Notes under the pieces: generated by a model
What the model saw: only the letters and a program-made list of their open reading frames with translations
What the model was told of the DNA's origin: nothing
Database searches by the model: none
In this document: piece by piece, positions 1-7,978 of the stretch
Layout of the letters: each line of letters begins with the position of its first letter
How positions within the stretch are numbered: the stretch's first letter is position 1
Program-made: the position numbers and the translations under genes
From: Rhizobium sp. N324
GTDB lineage: Bacteria; Pseudomonadota; Alphaproteobacteria; Rhizobiales; Rhizobiaceae
Assembly (NCBI RefSeq): GCF_001664485.1
Contig: NZ_CP013632.1
Span: 248,001-312,000, forward strand
Reading direction: 5' to 3'
Length of the DNA: 64,000 nt

Positions 1-568
1 CGAGTTTGCAGTCGCCCGGCACTTCGGCAAATTTCGAGCTGCCCAGCGGGTCGATGAACAGCCGGAATTGGAACGCCTTTTCCACGAAGGTCTGCACGCG
101 CGTACCGGCGCCGCCCTGGCGCCGATCGCCGAGTCGAATGACGATCCTGTCGCCGGGATTGATATAGCCATCGACGACATCGATGATGATGGCCTTCTGG
201 AAGGGGCGCTCGTGTCCCTTCTGGTCGAAGCGTACCTTCAGCGCCTGCACTGTCGCCGGGCTCTGCCCAGGGACCAGCGGCCCGGCGTGATATTCGGCGG
301 AAACGTAGTTGGCGCCCGTCGGGTCCGTCGTCTGGAACAGGGCCCAGTCGGAATAGAATTTGAAGGCGAGCTTCAGCCATGCGCCATCGGCAAGGCCGAC
401 AGCGCCAACCTCATAGACGAGTTCCAATTCGGTCCAATCGCCGGCAATCAGCGTCGGTCGCTGACAGGTGAGACGGCCGAGGAAGGGTAGCGTGTCGAAA
501 TAGTCGGCAAGGCCCGCTGGGGAATGCACGGCGGCTTGAGACGCCTTGTGCTGCAAAGTCTCTGTCAT
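1..568 (-). CDS. Conserved hypothetical protein, N-terminal part (cut by window edge)
   Basis: The reading frame opens at an ATG (complement of 566-568) and stays open to the left edge, so only about 189 N-terminal residues are visible. There is no signal peptide or membrane segment. The visible part is soluble, with phrases such as YEVGAVGLADGAWLKLAFKF and NPGDRIVIRLGDRR. It resembles the N-terminal half of DUF3604-type proteins, but I hold that family call loosely. It starts 12 bases after the permease stop and is therefore the last visible gene of the sulfonate-type ABC operon. Its position suggests a role in processing the imported compound. No function is assigned. Confidence 0.6.
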   Translation of the reverse strand, partial: MTETLQHKASQAAVHSPAGLADYFDTLPFLGRLTCQRPTLIAGDWTELELVYEVGAVGLADGAWLKLAFKFYSDWALFQTTDPTGANYVSAEYHAGPLVPGQSPATVQALKVRFDQKGHERPFQKAIIIDVVDGYINPGDRIVIRLGDRRQGGAGTRVQTFVEKAFQFRLFIDPLGSSKFAEVPGDCKL

Positions 569-580
569 GGGAGAAATCCG

Positions 581-1351
581 TTATTGTCCGCGCCAGCTTT
601 CGTAGCGGCGCTCTATCCGTCGAAATACGAGGCTCTCCATAAGCCACGCTGTGAGTCCGATCAGCGTGATGCCGAGAAGGACCTGCGCCGAATTGCCGAC
701 CTGTCCGCCCATCGCGACCATCCAGCCGATACCTTGGGAGGCGCCGATCATCTCGGCGGCGACGAGCGCCCGCCACGCCTGGGCGAAGCCGATGCGCAAT
801 GCGGCGGTCAGGAAGGGGAGGGAGGCAGGAAGATACACATGGGCCAGCAGTTGAAACCGATTGGCCCCGAGAATGCGGGCTGCGCGCACCTCCCCGCCGC
901 CGATCGAAAGCACGCCTTCCTGGATTGTCACGGCCATCGGGAAAGCCGATGCGATGAAGATGACCACGGCGATCGACAGATAGCCGAGGCCGAAGAAGAT
1001 CAGGGAGAGCGGCGCCCAGGCGATTGGAGGGATGGCCATGAAAAGGCCGAGCAAAGGCTGGACGAACTCACGGAACGGCCGCCAAAGTCCGGCAGACACG
1101 CCGATGAGCACAGCCGCCAGGATCGCCGCGCCGAAGCCGCCGAATTCACGCAACAAGCTCGCCAGAAACTGGCGGCCGAGCTCGCCGGATTGGATCCAGC
1201 GCAGTCCCTCTGCTGCCACCTCCCAGGGCTGTGGCAGCACATAGGATGGCACCCTGCTGGCTGCGAGGCACCACACGGCAAGCAGGAAGGGAAGCGCTGC
1301 CCAGCGCCAGGACGGCTGCGGAAAACGCAGCCGCGCTGTGAATGTCTTCAT
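581..1351 (-). CDS. ABC transporter permease, nitrate/sulfonate/taurine type
   Basis: Inner-membrane channel subunit of about 256 residues in the SsuC/TauC class. The frame extends further upstream, but that part overlaps the binding-protein gene. The ATG at 1351 (MKTFTARLRF) lies 10 bases after that gene's stop and gives the usual family length. Several hydrophobic helices are visible, with the EAA cytoplasmic loop around RAARILGANRFQLLAHVYLP, the contact site for the ATPase. It is third in the operon ATPase, binding protein, permease, hypothetical protein. The family imports sulfonates, taurine, nitrate or related small anions and pyrimidine precursors. Substrate cannot be told from sequence. 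Confidence 0.88.
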   Translation of the reverse strand: MKTFTARLRFPQPSWRWAALPFLLAVWCLAASRVPSYVLPQPWEVAAEGLRWIQSGELGRQFLASLLREFGGFGAAILAAVLIGVSAGLWRPFREFVQPLLGLFMAIPPIAWAPLSLIFFGLGYLSIAVVIFIASAFPMAVTIQEGVLSIGGGEVRAARILGANRFQLLAHVYLPASLPFLTAALRIGFAQAWRALVAAEMIGASQGIGWMVAMGGQVGNSAQVLLGITLIGLTAWLMESLVFRRIERRYESWRGQ

Positions 1352-1361
1352 CGATCGGATC

Positions 1362-2357
1362 TCACCGCTGGGCGGCCGCTTTGGCGGCAAAACTGTCGTC
1401 AACGATGTCGTCGACATCAAGCGGTTTGTTGAGGATGCCAAGATCGACGGAGTAATTGATGAGCCGCTGGATGAAGGCGCGGTCGGACGGCTCGATTTCT
1501 GCGGACCAGCCAAGGCGTTTCCTGGCCTCGGCGACAATCGCTTCCGGCGGAACGACGGTTCCGTCCGCGGCCTTCACGGGCTCCAGCTTAAAACTCTGTG
1601 CGATGATCCGATTGGCCTCCTCGGGATGCTCCCGCAGAAAGGCGACGGCTTTGGCATTGGCCCGCAGCAGCTTGACGAGATCGTCCGGCCGCTCCTTCAA
1701 GGTCTTTGAAGGTGCTGCAACGACATACCATGGATAGCCCGGAAGAGCGCCGTTCACGTCGAAGACGACACGGCCCGTGCCGCGGAGCACCGACTGGCTG
1801 ATGAAGGGCTCCCACGAGAAGGCAGCATCCACGACCCCTGTATCAAGGGCGGCGTTCATATTGCCCACCGGCATCTGCGATAGTTGGAGGTCGGCGTCGG
1901 GATTGAGGCCGGCAGTCTCCTTCAGGACGAAGCCGCGCAGCAGCACGTCCATGCCGCTGCCTCTGCTGACGCCGGCGAGCTTCTTGCCCCTGAGGTCTGA
2001 GAGCGACCGAATCGAGCCGTCGGCCCTCGCGATCAAGGCTGCCTGGCCATAATTCACCTTGGCGATGATCTTCGCTTCAAGCCCGCGCGCGGCCCATTGA
2101 TAGACGGGCGGGGCGCCGATATAGGCCACGTCGATTTCCCCTGCCGCCACCGCCTGCTGAATGACGGGGCCATCGCCAAAGCCCTTGAGCTCGACGTTCA
2201 AACCCTCTTCCCGAAAGTAGCCTTTCTCTTCGGCGATGAGAGCCGGCGCGTTCGCCATGGCCTGGACCCAGCCGATACGAAGCGGCCGGGATTCCTGCGA
2301 AGCGGCGGGCCAGGCAGCAGCGAGTGCGAAAAGGGCTGCAGGTAGAATGCGTTTCAT
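1362..2357 (-). CDS. ABC transporter periplasmic substrate-binding protein (SsuA/TauA/NMT1-like)
   Basis: Secreted binding protein of 331 residues. A Sec signal peptide is clear at residues 1-20 (MKRILPAALFALAAAWPAAS). The mature part begins RIGWVQAMANAPALIAEEKG, then GYFREEGLNVELKGFGDG and GEIDVAYIGAPP, the typical pattern of the SsuA/NMT1-like fold. It follows the ATPase gene by 12 bases and precedes the permease by 10, so the three are co-transcribed. The protein should capture a small organic anion in the periplasm. Aliphatic sulfonate is the commonest ligand of this class, but taurine, nitrate and pyrimidine precursors are also bound by relatives. Confidence 0.88.
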   Translation of the reverse strand: MKRILPAALFALAAAWPAASQESRPLRIGWVQAMANAPALIAEEKGYFREEGLNVELKGFGDGPVIQQAVAAGEIDVAYIGAPPVYQWAARGLEAKIIAKVNYGQAALIARADGSIRSLSDLRGKKLAGVSRGSGMDVLLRGFVLKETAGLNPDADLQLSQMPVGNMNAALDTGVVDAAFSWEPFISQSVLRGTGRVVFDVNGALPGYPWYVVAAPSKTLKERPDDLVKLLRANAKAVAFLREHPEEANRIIAQSFKLEPVKAADGTVVPPEAIVAEARKRLGWSAEIEPSDRAFIQRLINYSVDLGILNKPLDVDDIVDDSFAAKAAAQR

Positions 2358-2369
2358 CGGATTTCCCCT

Positions 2370-3185
2370 TCAGGTAGCGGGTTGATTGCTGGTCATGACC
2401 ACGGCGATCTGCTCGGCGAGGCGTTCGCGCAGTTCTGTGAACGAGGGATTGGCACGCGTGCCTCGCTGGTCGCGAGGGCGCGGCAAATCGATTTTCACTT
2501 CGGCCGTGATACCGGTTGGAGGCAGGCCGAGAACGAGGACCCGGTCCGCCAGATAGATCGCTTCGTCGATGTCATGCGTGATGAACAGCACGGTCTTGCC
2601 CAAGCTCGACCAGATGCGGAGCAGTTCGTCGTTGAGGGCTGCGCGCGTCATGGCGTCGAGTGCTGCGAAAGGCTCGTCCATGAGCAGAAGGCGTGGCTCA
2701 AGCGCCAGCGAGCGCGCAAGGGCTACGCGTTGACGCTGGCCGCCCGACAATCGGTGCGGCGGCTCTTGCGCCTGTTCTTCCAGGCCCACAAGCCGTAGAA
2801 AATGCAGGGCGATCGCCCTTTGCTCCTGCGGCGTTCCCCGGCGATTCATACGAAGGCCGAAGCGGACATTTTCCAGCACGCTCAGCCAGGGGAAAAGGTT
2901 GGGGGACTGGAAGACATAGCCGAGTGCGGAATGTTCCGGCGCAACCGGCGCGCCGTCTATGGTGATACGACCCGATTGCGGGCGCAGGAAACCGGATAGA
3001 AGATTGAGCAGTGTCGACTTGCCGCAGCCCGACGGACCGAGGATCGCGACGAATTCTCCCGGACGGGCTTCCAGCGAAAATTTTTCGAATATGCTGCGTC
3101 GGCTTTCGGGATAGGCGAAACCCATGCCAGTCACCGAGAAGGTGGCGCCAGGTGAATGCTGCCGAATTGGGGAAACAGATGCCAT
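2370..3185 (-). CDS. ABC transporter ATP-binding protein, nitrate/sulfonate/taurine type
   Basis: Cytoplasmic ATPase of about 271 residues (SsuB/TauB class). Walker A GPSGCGKST, signature LSGGQRQRVALARSL, Walker B LLLMDEPFAALD and switch histidine in FITHDIDEA are all present. I choose the ATG at 3185 (MASVSPIRQH). The frame stays open for about 100 codons upstream, but those run antisense through the regulator gene and show no homology. It is first in the minus-strand operon and faces a GntR regulator across a 157-base gap that holds a direct-repeat candidate operator. Confidence 0.88.
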   Translation of the reverse strand: MASVSPIRQHSPGATFSVTGMGFAYPESRRSIFEKFSLEARPGEFVAILGPSGCGKSTLLNLLSGFLRPQSGRITIDGAPVAPEHSALGYVFQSPNLFPWLSVLENVRFGLRMNRRGTPQEQRAIALHFLRLVGLEEQAQEPPHRLSGGQRQRVALARSLALEPRLLLMDEPFAALDAMTRAALNDELLRIWSSLGKTVLFITHDIDEAIYLADRVLVLGLPPTGITAEVKIDLPRPRDQRGTRANPSFTELRERLAEQIAVVMTSNQPAT

Positions 3186-3227
3186 ATTTGCGTTCGAACG
3201 AGCTGGGGTTGGAATTGCCCTGAGTTT

Positions 3228-3244
3228 TAATACATTATAATACA
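3228..3244. promoter_or_regulatory. Direct repeat TAATACA-TTA-TAATACA between divergent genes, candidate GntR operator
   Basis: Two identical 7-base units repeat at a 10-base period, one helical turn, in the gap between the ABC operon (start 3185) and the GntR gene (start 3343). A TATAAT hexamer lies inside it at 3236-3241, so the repeat may also be part of a promoter. HutC-type GntR proteins usually bind short AT-rich dyads in such divergent gaps. Assignment to this regulator is inference. Confidence 0.4.
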
Positions 3245-3342
3245 GGTTATCAACGTGGGGCCTTCCCTTGTCCGGCGGCAAAGGAGAACGCTGTTCCAAA
3301 GCTGCAAGAGTCCGTGGTCTTTTTAACCCCGATGGAAATGAG

Positions 3343-4074
3343 ATGAGCCTGATACGCAACAACCCGGTGGCGATGTATCTCCAGATCGCCGATCGCCTTC
3401 GTCGCGAGATCGCCGAAGGAACATTCGAGCCCTCCGGACGGTTGCCGTCGGAATCGCAGATCATGGTGCGCTTTGACGTCAGCCGCGTCACCGTCCGCCT
3501 CGCGCTCGATCAACTGGATAAGGACGGGCTGATCGAGCGCAGGAAAGGCAAGGGGACTTTTGTGGCCGGAAAACAGGTCCGCCATCAGATCGATACCCTG
3601 CGCAGTTTCCACGAGTCGCTGAAAGTGCAGGGCTTCGATGCCACGATGCGGATCGTCGAGCTGACTGCGATTGAAACGCCGCCGGCGTTTGTCTCGTTGT
3701 TTGGAGCAAAATGCGCGCTGTTGGAGCGTCTTCACATGGTGGACGACGAGCCCATTGCCTTGGGTCGAAGCCTCCTGCCCGCCGTCATGTCGGAACTGGA
3801 TTTGAAAACGGCCGAACAACGGCCGACTTATGCGCTCCTCAAGGACAAAGCCGGCGCCGATATTGTCTCCGCAGAGATCGCCATCGGCGCGCGCGCAGTG
3901 CCGCCCCGCATCTCATCCTTGATCGGCGCAGCCGCGAATGCGGTTTTGCTCGTGCTCGAACGGACCTCATATTTCGATCATGGCGCTTGTGCCGAGTGGT
4001 CGGAGTTCTTCATCCGACCCGAGCGATACAAATTTGTCCTCGGCAATCGAACGGCGTGGTCGACGGCTACATGA
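3343..4074 (+). CDS. GntR family transcriptional regulator, HutC/FarR type with UTRA domain
   Basis: A regulator of about 243 residues. The N-terminal winged helix-turn-helix reads MYLQIADRLRREIAEGTFEP, then GRLPSESQIMVRFDVSRVTV, a textbook GntR start. The C-terminal half is a UTRA ligand-binding domain, ending in ACAEWSEFFIRPERYKFVLG. I prefer the ATG at 3343 (MSLIRNNPVA), because 25 codons upstream are not GntR-like. It diverges from the sulfonate-type ABC operon and most likely represses it until the substrate or a metabolite is present. A second, decayed copy of its last codons lies at about 4858-4935. Confidence 0.85.
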   Translation: MSLIRNNPVAMYLQIADRLRREIAEGTFEPSGRLPSESQIMVRFDVSRVTVRLALDQLDKDGLIERRKGKGTFVAGKQVRHQIDTLRSFHESLKVQGFDATMRIVELTAIETPPAFVSLFGAKCALLERLHMVDDEPIALGRSLLPAVMSELDLKTAEQRPTYALLKDKAGADIVSAEIAIGARAVPPRISSLIGAAANAVLLVLERTSYFDHGACAEWSEFFIRPERYKFVLGNRTAWSTAT

Positions 4075-4294
4075 CGTTCGTCGCTACTGACGCTGTGCCG
4101 GAGCCGGATATACAGCAGATGGAAGGCGAGCCGGCAAGCAGCTGCATGCGGCGCAACGCTCACACAGCGGCTTAGCGGTCGTTACGGCAATCGCCGGCTA
4201 TTATCCATCGCAGCCCATCATGTTGGTTGCAGGCGAAGAACTCAAACACAGAGACCGGCGCCAAAAATGGACATGTTCATCTGTCGGGCTGATC

Positions 4295-4702
4295 TCACGC
4301 TGATGCGTATCGATGCATTTTATTATAGCGGGCGTATTGCCAGATTGCCTGAAATGACATGAGCTTCATCAAAACGACAACGGCCAAGGCGATACCGTAA
4401 GGTATGGGATGGCCGTCTGGGATATACCGAAAAAGATAGAGACGCACGCAAACACAAACGACCAGTAGCGCATAAATGGGATATATGAACGAATAGATGC
4501 GCCACCAGACGACCGATCCCACCTGGATTCTTGCTGCAAAGAGGCAGACAACTGCGCATTCAGGAAATGACATCAGCCAATCAAACCATTCTGCCATCGA
4601 AAGTGGCGACGGGCTGAAATAGGTTTGATGTACTTTGTCGATTTGGCCGAATAACACGGCTAGCGCCAAAATCCACCAAATGATTTGAGACTTCCTGCTC
4701 AT
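4295..4702 (-). CDS. Small hypothetical integral membrane protein
   Basis: A 135-residue protein with about four hydrophobic segments: residues 7-20 (IIWWILALAVLFG), 48-60, 68-90 (YSFIYPIYALLVVCVCVRLY) and 100-115. I recognise no family. The base composition is clearly lower in G+C than the neighbours, with AT-rich flanks, which suggests recent acquisition or a poorly constrained region. It stands alone between the GntR gene and a decayed copy of that gene's 3' end. The ORF could be spurious, but the alternation of hydrophobic helices and charged loops supports a real membrane protein. Confidence 0.5.
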   Translation of the reverse strand: MSRKSQIIWWILALAVLFGQIDKVHQTYFSPSPLSMAEWFDWLMSFPECAVVCLFAARIQVGSVVWWRIYSFIYPIYALLVVCVCVRLYLFRYIPDGHPIPYGIALAVVVLMKLMSFQAIWQYARYNKMHRYASA

Positions 4703-5008
4703 ATTGAATCCGCAGCGTGCGATATCCTTTGTTCGCGGGCTACCATCTCATTCAACACGCAAAGGCAGATGAATAATCCAATTAAACCTTTACCGAAAAG
4801 CCCCAGTTGAGTCCGCGTTGGGATGACAGGACAGGCACAATTCCGCTCAGATAGTTGACTATCGCCTGCGCCGAATGGTCGGAGTTCTTCCTCCGGCCAG
4901 GGCGATACAAATTTATTCTCGGCAATCGAAGTCCGTCTGATCGCGCACTTGTTCTTCGTCGCCAGGGAGGAAAACCGAGCCGGCAGCTTGTGACCACTAT
5001 CAAGGGCG
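4703..5008. other. Gene-free stretch with a decayed gene fragment
   Basis: This 306-base gap carries no intact gene. Its first 150 bases are AT-rich and I see nothing there. The rest holds the remnant of the GntR 3' end listed separately. Confidence 0.6.
4858..4935 (+). pseudogene. Remnant of a second GntR/UTRA regulator (3' end only)
   Basis: Translated in the plus frame this reads ACAEWSEFFLRPGRYKFILG followed by NRS. That matches the last residues of the intact regulator upstream (ACAEWSEFFIRPERYKFVLG, NRT) with only a few changes, and the DNA matches at about nine of ten positions. No upstream domain is present and the frame runs on into unrelated sequence. It is therefore a truncated duplicate or a scar from recombination between related regulator genes. 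The matching segments lie about 890 bases apart and bracket the low-G+C membrane-protein gene. Confidence 0.75.
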
Positions 5009-5266
5009 TTAAGCGTCGAATGCCCGTCGTTTGGGAATCGAGATCAACGCCTTGAAGTGAGTTTCAATCCTGCCTTCGCGGCTGGCGTCCTCGGCTTCCC
5101 AGCCAAACTTCCACGCGTCGTGACGCGCAAGCCAATCCCCGAGAGCGCCGGTATCACCGGTGGGCAATCGATGGGCCGCGAGGTATGGGTTCTCGTGAGC
5201 CTTTAGTCCGAGCACCCGTGCCCTTGAGCCCGCTTCCTGCAAATCGATCAGCTCTTCAATTGTCAT
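5009..5266 (-). CDS. CrpP-like small protein
   Basis: An 85-residue soluble protein starting MTIEELIDLQEAG. Its layout EAGSRARVLGL, then NPYLAAH, then HDAWKFGWEAEDASREGR matches the small CrpP-related family (EG.xAR..G, NPY, AW..GW..ED..R). CrpP was described from Pseudomonas plasmids as a ciprofloxacin-modifying protein, and many chromosomal relatives have no shown resistance role. I use the ATG at 5266; a GTG four codons upstream is possible. Family membership rests on this pattern alone, and no resistance activity should be inferred for this copy. Confidence 0.6.
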   Translation of the reverse strand: MTIEELIDLQEAGSRARVLGLKAHENPYLAAHRLPTGDTGALGDWLARHDAWKFGWEAEDASREGRIETHFKALISIPKRRAFDA

Positions 5267-5505
5267 ACGCGCCCCCACGATGTCAGCGACGGTAACATGG
5301 TGGCTCGCGCATGCAAGCGATTGCTAAATAATGGGTTAATTTGGGACAGTCGTGAGGCGAGAGCGCGTGTTTCCTGAGGTAATGGTGAGGATTGCCGCGT
5401 CACCGAGAGCGCGGTAAAGCGTCAGCGCACTCAACCCGTCTACAGTCGCCATCTCGGACAAACGTCTCGGCGGAAATCAAATTTGCAGGCTAAAGCGACC
5501 TGAAC

Positions 5506-6255
5506 ATGTACGATATCATTCTTCTTTTCCTCGCTGGCTTGTTGGCAGGCAGCATGAATGCGCTGGCCGGTGGCGGGTCGTTCGTATCCCTGCCGGCGCT
5601 GATATCGGTCGGAGTGCCGTCGGTTGCCGCAAACGCGACGAGCACCTTGGCCTTGTTTCCAGGCGGTATGACGAGCTCGTGGGTCTACCGTGACGGGGTC
5701 AGGAGTGTGTGCGGCATCAATGTAATGCCTATCGCTATCGTGACAGTGGTGGGTGGTGTGGCGGGAAGCGTGTTATTGCTTTTGACCCCATCCAGGATTT
5801 TCGATGGGATCCTGCCATGGCTCTTGCTGGTGGCGACATTGATGCTGGCTGCAGGTCCGAGGCTCAGCGCAAAGCTCCGGACGCAGGCACGTCCGAATTT
5901 TCTGGCCTTCGCAACGGTTCAATTCTTTCTCGGTCTTTATGGCGGTTATTTTGGTGGCGCGGTGGGCCTTATGATGCTTGCGGCATGGAGCGCGCTCGGG
6001 GGCGGGGACATCAAGAGCCTGAATCCGACAAGAATGGTGATGGTAACTGCCGCAAACGCGGTCGCCGTCGTCGTCTTCGTACTGGCCGGGGCAATCGTAT
6101 GGCAGGAGTGCATTCCGATGACGATCGGGGCCGTTATCGGCGGGTGGATCGGAGCGCATGTCGGACGAAGGCTGCCGGCATCGGTCGTCCGGGTGCTAAC
6201 GCTTGCGGTCGCCTTGCTGACGACGGCGGTGTTCTTTTCACGCGCTTACCTGTGA
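5506..6255 (+). CDS. Sulfite exporter TauE/SafE family permease
   Basis: A 249-residue inner-membrane protein with about eight hydrophobic segments. The N-terminus LLAGSMNALAGGGSFVSLPA carries the glycine-rich motif typical of the TSUP/TauE family, and a second repeat motif appears as GLYGGYFGGAVGLMMLAA. Members export sulfite, sulfoacetate or other sulfur anions, or carry them inwards. It precedes a convergent sulfonate-type ABC operon, which fits a role in disposing of sulfite from sulfonate breakdown, though substrate range in this family is wide. No regulator is linked directly. Confidence 0.85.
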   Translation: MYDIILLFLAGLLAGSMNALAGGGSFVSLPALISVGVPSVAANATSTLALFPGGMTSSWVYRDGVRSVCGINVMPIAIVTVVGGVAGSVLLLLTPSRIFDGILPWLLLVATLMLAAGPRLSAKLRTQARPNFLAFATVQFFLGLYGGYFGGAVGLMMLAAWSALGGGDIKSLNPTRMVMVTAANAVAVVVFVLAGAIVWQECIPMTIGAVIGGWIGAHVGRRLPASVVRVLTLAVALLTTAVFFSRAYL

Positions 6256-6333
6256 GCGGGGATCCTTCCGGCAGTTTATACGCGTATTCGCCAGAGCTCG
6301 AAATGAGGCGCACCTGACGAACGATCCATAAGG

Positions 6334-7179
6334 TTACGAGCGTCGCCGCCCAAGGCCGAGCGGCGTCAGACGAGGTAGGGTATCCGCGCCTCCGTCTTCA
6401 TGGAGCAGTTCAAGGCAATGGCGCTTCAAATGCGAAAACTCGGGCGAGGCGACGATATCGGTCGAGCGCGGCCGCGGGAAGGGGACGGTGATCTCTTCGT
6501 GAATGCGGCCGGGCTGCGCCTTCATCACGATGATCCGGTCGGCGAGCAGCAGCGCCTCGTCGATGTCATGCGTGACGAACAGGACGGTCTTGCGGAACTG
6601 CTCCCATATGGCAAGCAGCAGTTCCTGCATTTTCAGCCGCGTCAGGGCGTCGAGCGCGCCGAAGGGTTCGTCCATCAGCAGCAGCCGCGGCTGATTGACG
6701 AGGACTCGGGCGATTTCCACCCGCTGCTGCATGCCGCCGGATAGCTGGGCCGGATAGCGATCGGCAAAACCGTTGAGGCCGACGAGGTCGAGCATCCTCT
6801 GCGCCTCGCGCCGGCGCTGTTCCTTGCCGACGCCGCGCATCTTCGGTCCGAAGGCGACATTGTCGCGCGCGCTCTTCCAGGGAAACAGGGTGTGGTGCTG
6901 AAAGACGATGCCGCGTTCGGGGTGCGGGCCGCTGACCGGCGTGCCATCGACATCCAATCTGCCGCCGGCAATATCGATATGGCCGGCGAGCGCGCCGAGA
7001 AGCGTCGATTTTCCGCAGCCGGAGGGGCCGAGCAGGCAGACGAATTCGCCGGGCCTGACGGAGAAGCTGACATCCGAGACGGCTTCGAAAGCGGCCTTTC
7101 CCTTGCCGAGGCGGATGGAGACCTGCTCCGCAACGATCCTGCCGGTCTCCGATCGCACCAGGCGCTGATGGCTGTTCAT
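6334..7179 (-). CDS. ABC transporter ATP-binding protein, sulfonate/taurine type
   Basis: A 281-residue cytoplasmic ATPase with Walker A GPSGCGKSTLL, signature LSGGMQQRVEIARVL, Walker B LLLMDEPFGALD and the histidine in FVTHDIDEA. It overlaps the permease stop by an ATGA junction (start 7179, permease stop 7176-7178), so the two are translationally coupled. It is the last gene of the minus-strand order binding protein, permease, ATPase. The operon lies beside the AprA/AprB-like genes and shares a divergent Crp/Fnr regulator, which suggests that the imported compound feeds that redox module. Confidence 0.88.
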   Translation of the reverse strand: MNSHQRLVRSETGRIVAEQVSIRLGKGKAAFEAVSDVSFSVRPGEFVCLLGPSGCGKSTLLGALAGHIDIAGGRLDVDGTPVSGPHPERGIVFQHHTLFPWKSARDNVAFGPKMRGVGKEQRRREAQRMLDLVGLNGFADRYPAQLSGGMQQRVEIARVLVNQPRLLLMDEPFGALDALTRLKMQELLLAIWEQFRKTVLFVTHDIDEALLLADRIIVMKAQPGRIHEEITVPFPRPRSTDIVASPEFSHLKRHCLELLHEDGGADTLPRLTPLGLGRRRS

Positions 7180-7970
7180 CGTGCCGCTTCCTTTTTCTGC
7201 CAGGGGATGAGCGCGTTGCCCAAGGCACGCAGCAAGGTGCTGCTGCCCATGCCGAGCACGCCGATCACCGCCATGCCGACGATGATCTCAGGGTAGTTCT
7301 GCAGGGTATAGGCTTCCCAGGTGTAGTAGCCGATGCCGAATTGGCCGGAGATCATTTCGGCGGTCACCAGACAGAACCACGAGGTGCCCATGCCGATGGC
7401 AAGGCCGGTGACGATGCTGGGCGCCGCGCCGGGAAGGATGACCTCGAACAGCATTGCGCGGCGGGTGCTGCCGAGGCTCTTTGCGGCTGCGATCAGGCGC
7501 GGATCGACGCCTTCGACCCCGTGGACCGTATTGAGCAGGATGGGGAACAGGGCGCCGGTGAAGGTGATGAAGATCATCGACAGCTCGGACGACGGAAACA
7601 TCAGCACGGCAAGCGGTATCCAGGCGACGGCCGGGATCGGCCGCAGGAGTTCGAGCGGCGCAAGGAGGAAATCTCCGACCTTTCGCGACCGGCCGATGAT
7701 CAGGCCGCAGGCGATGCCGGCAACGGCGGCGATCGCATATCCGGCAAACACCCTTTCGAGGCTGCTGGAGACATGCGCGATGAGTTTCGGCGACTGGAGG
7801 AACCCCAGGGCGGCGGCGAACACATCCACCGGCGAAGGCACGTTTTGGAAGGTGACCAGGCCGAGATCGAGCCGCAGGGTGGAGGCCATCTGCCACAGGA
7901 GCAGGCAGATGGCGATGGACCCCGCGCGGCGCAGCCAAGATCCGTAGTCAGGGTGCGTCCACGTCGTCAT
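7176..7970 (-). CDS. ABC transporter permease, sulfonate/taurine type
   Basis: A 264-residue inner-membrane permease of the SsuC/TauC class with about six hydrophobic helices. The EAA loop for ATPase contact reads AAAKSLGSTRRAMLFEVILP. It starts 8 bases after the binding-protein stop and ends in an ATGA overlap with the ATPase gene, so it is the middle member of a compact three-gene operon. The substrate is not visible from the sequence. Confidence 0.88.
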   Translation of the reverse strand: MTTWTHPDYGSWLRRAGSIAICLLLWQMASTLRLDLGLVTFQNVPSPVDVFAAALGFLQSPKLIAHVSSSLERVFAGYAIAAVAGIACGLIIGRSRKVGDFLLAPLELLRPIPAVAWIPLAVLMFPSSELSMIFITFTGALFPILLNTVHGVEGVDPRLIAAAKSLGSTRRAMLFEVILPGAAPSIVTGLAIGMGTSWFCLVTAEMISGQFGIGYYTWEAYTLQNYPEIIVGMAVIGVLGMGSSTLLRALGNALIPWQKKEAAR

Positions 7971-7978
7971 TATCGGCC

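Noticed and set aside
5336..5476. Open minus-strand stretch with a helix-turn-helix-like phrase (RRLSEMATVDGLSALTLYRA)
   Set aside because: It recalls the end of HigA-like antitoxins, but it is only 47 codons long and bounded by stops, and it lacks the rest of the domain. Too short to call even as a pseudogene.
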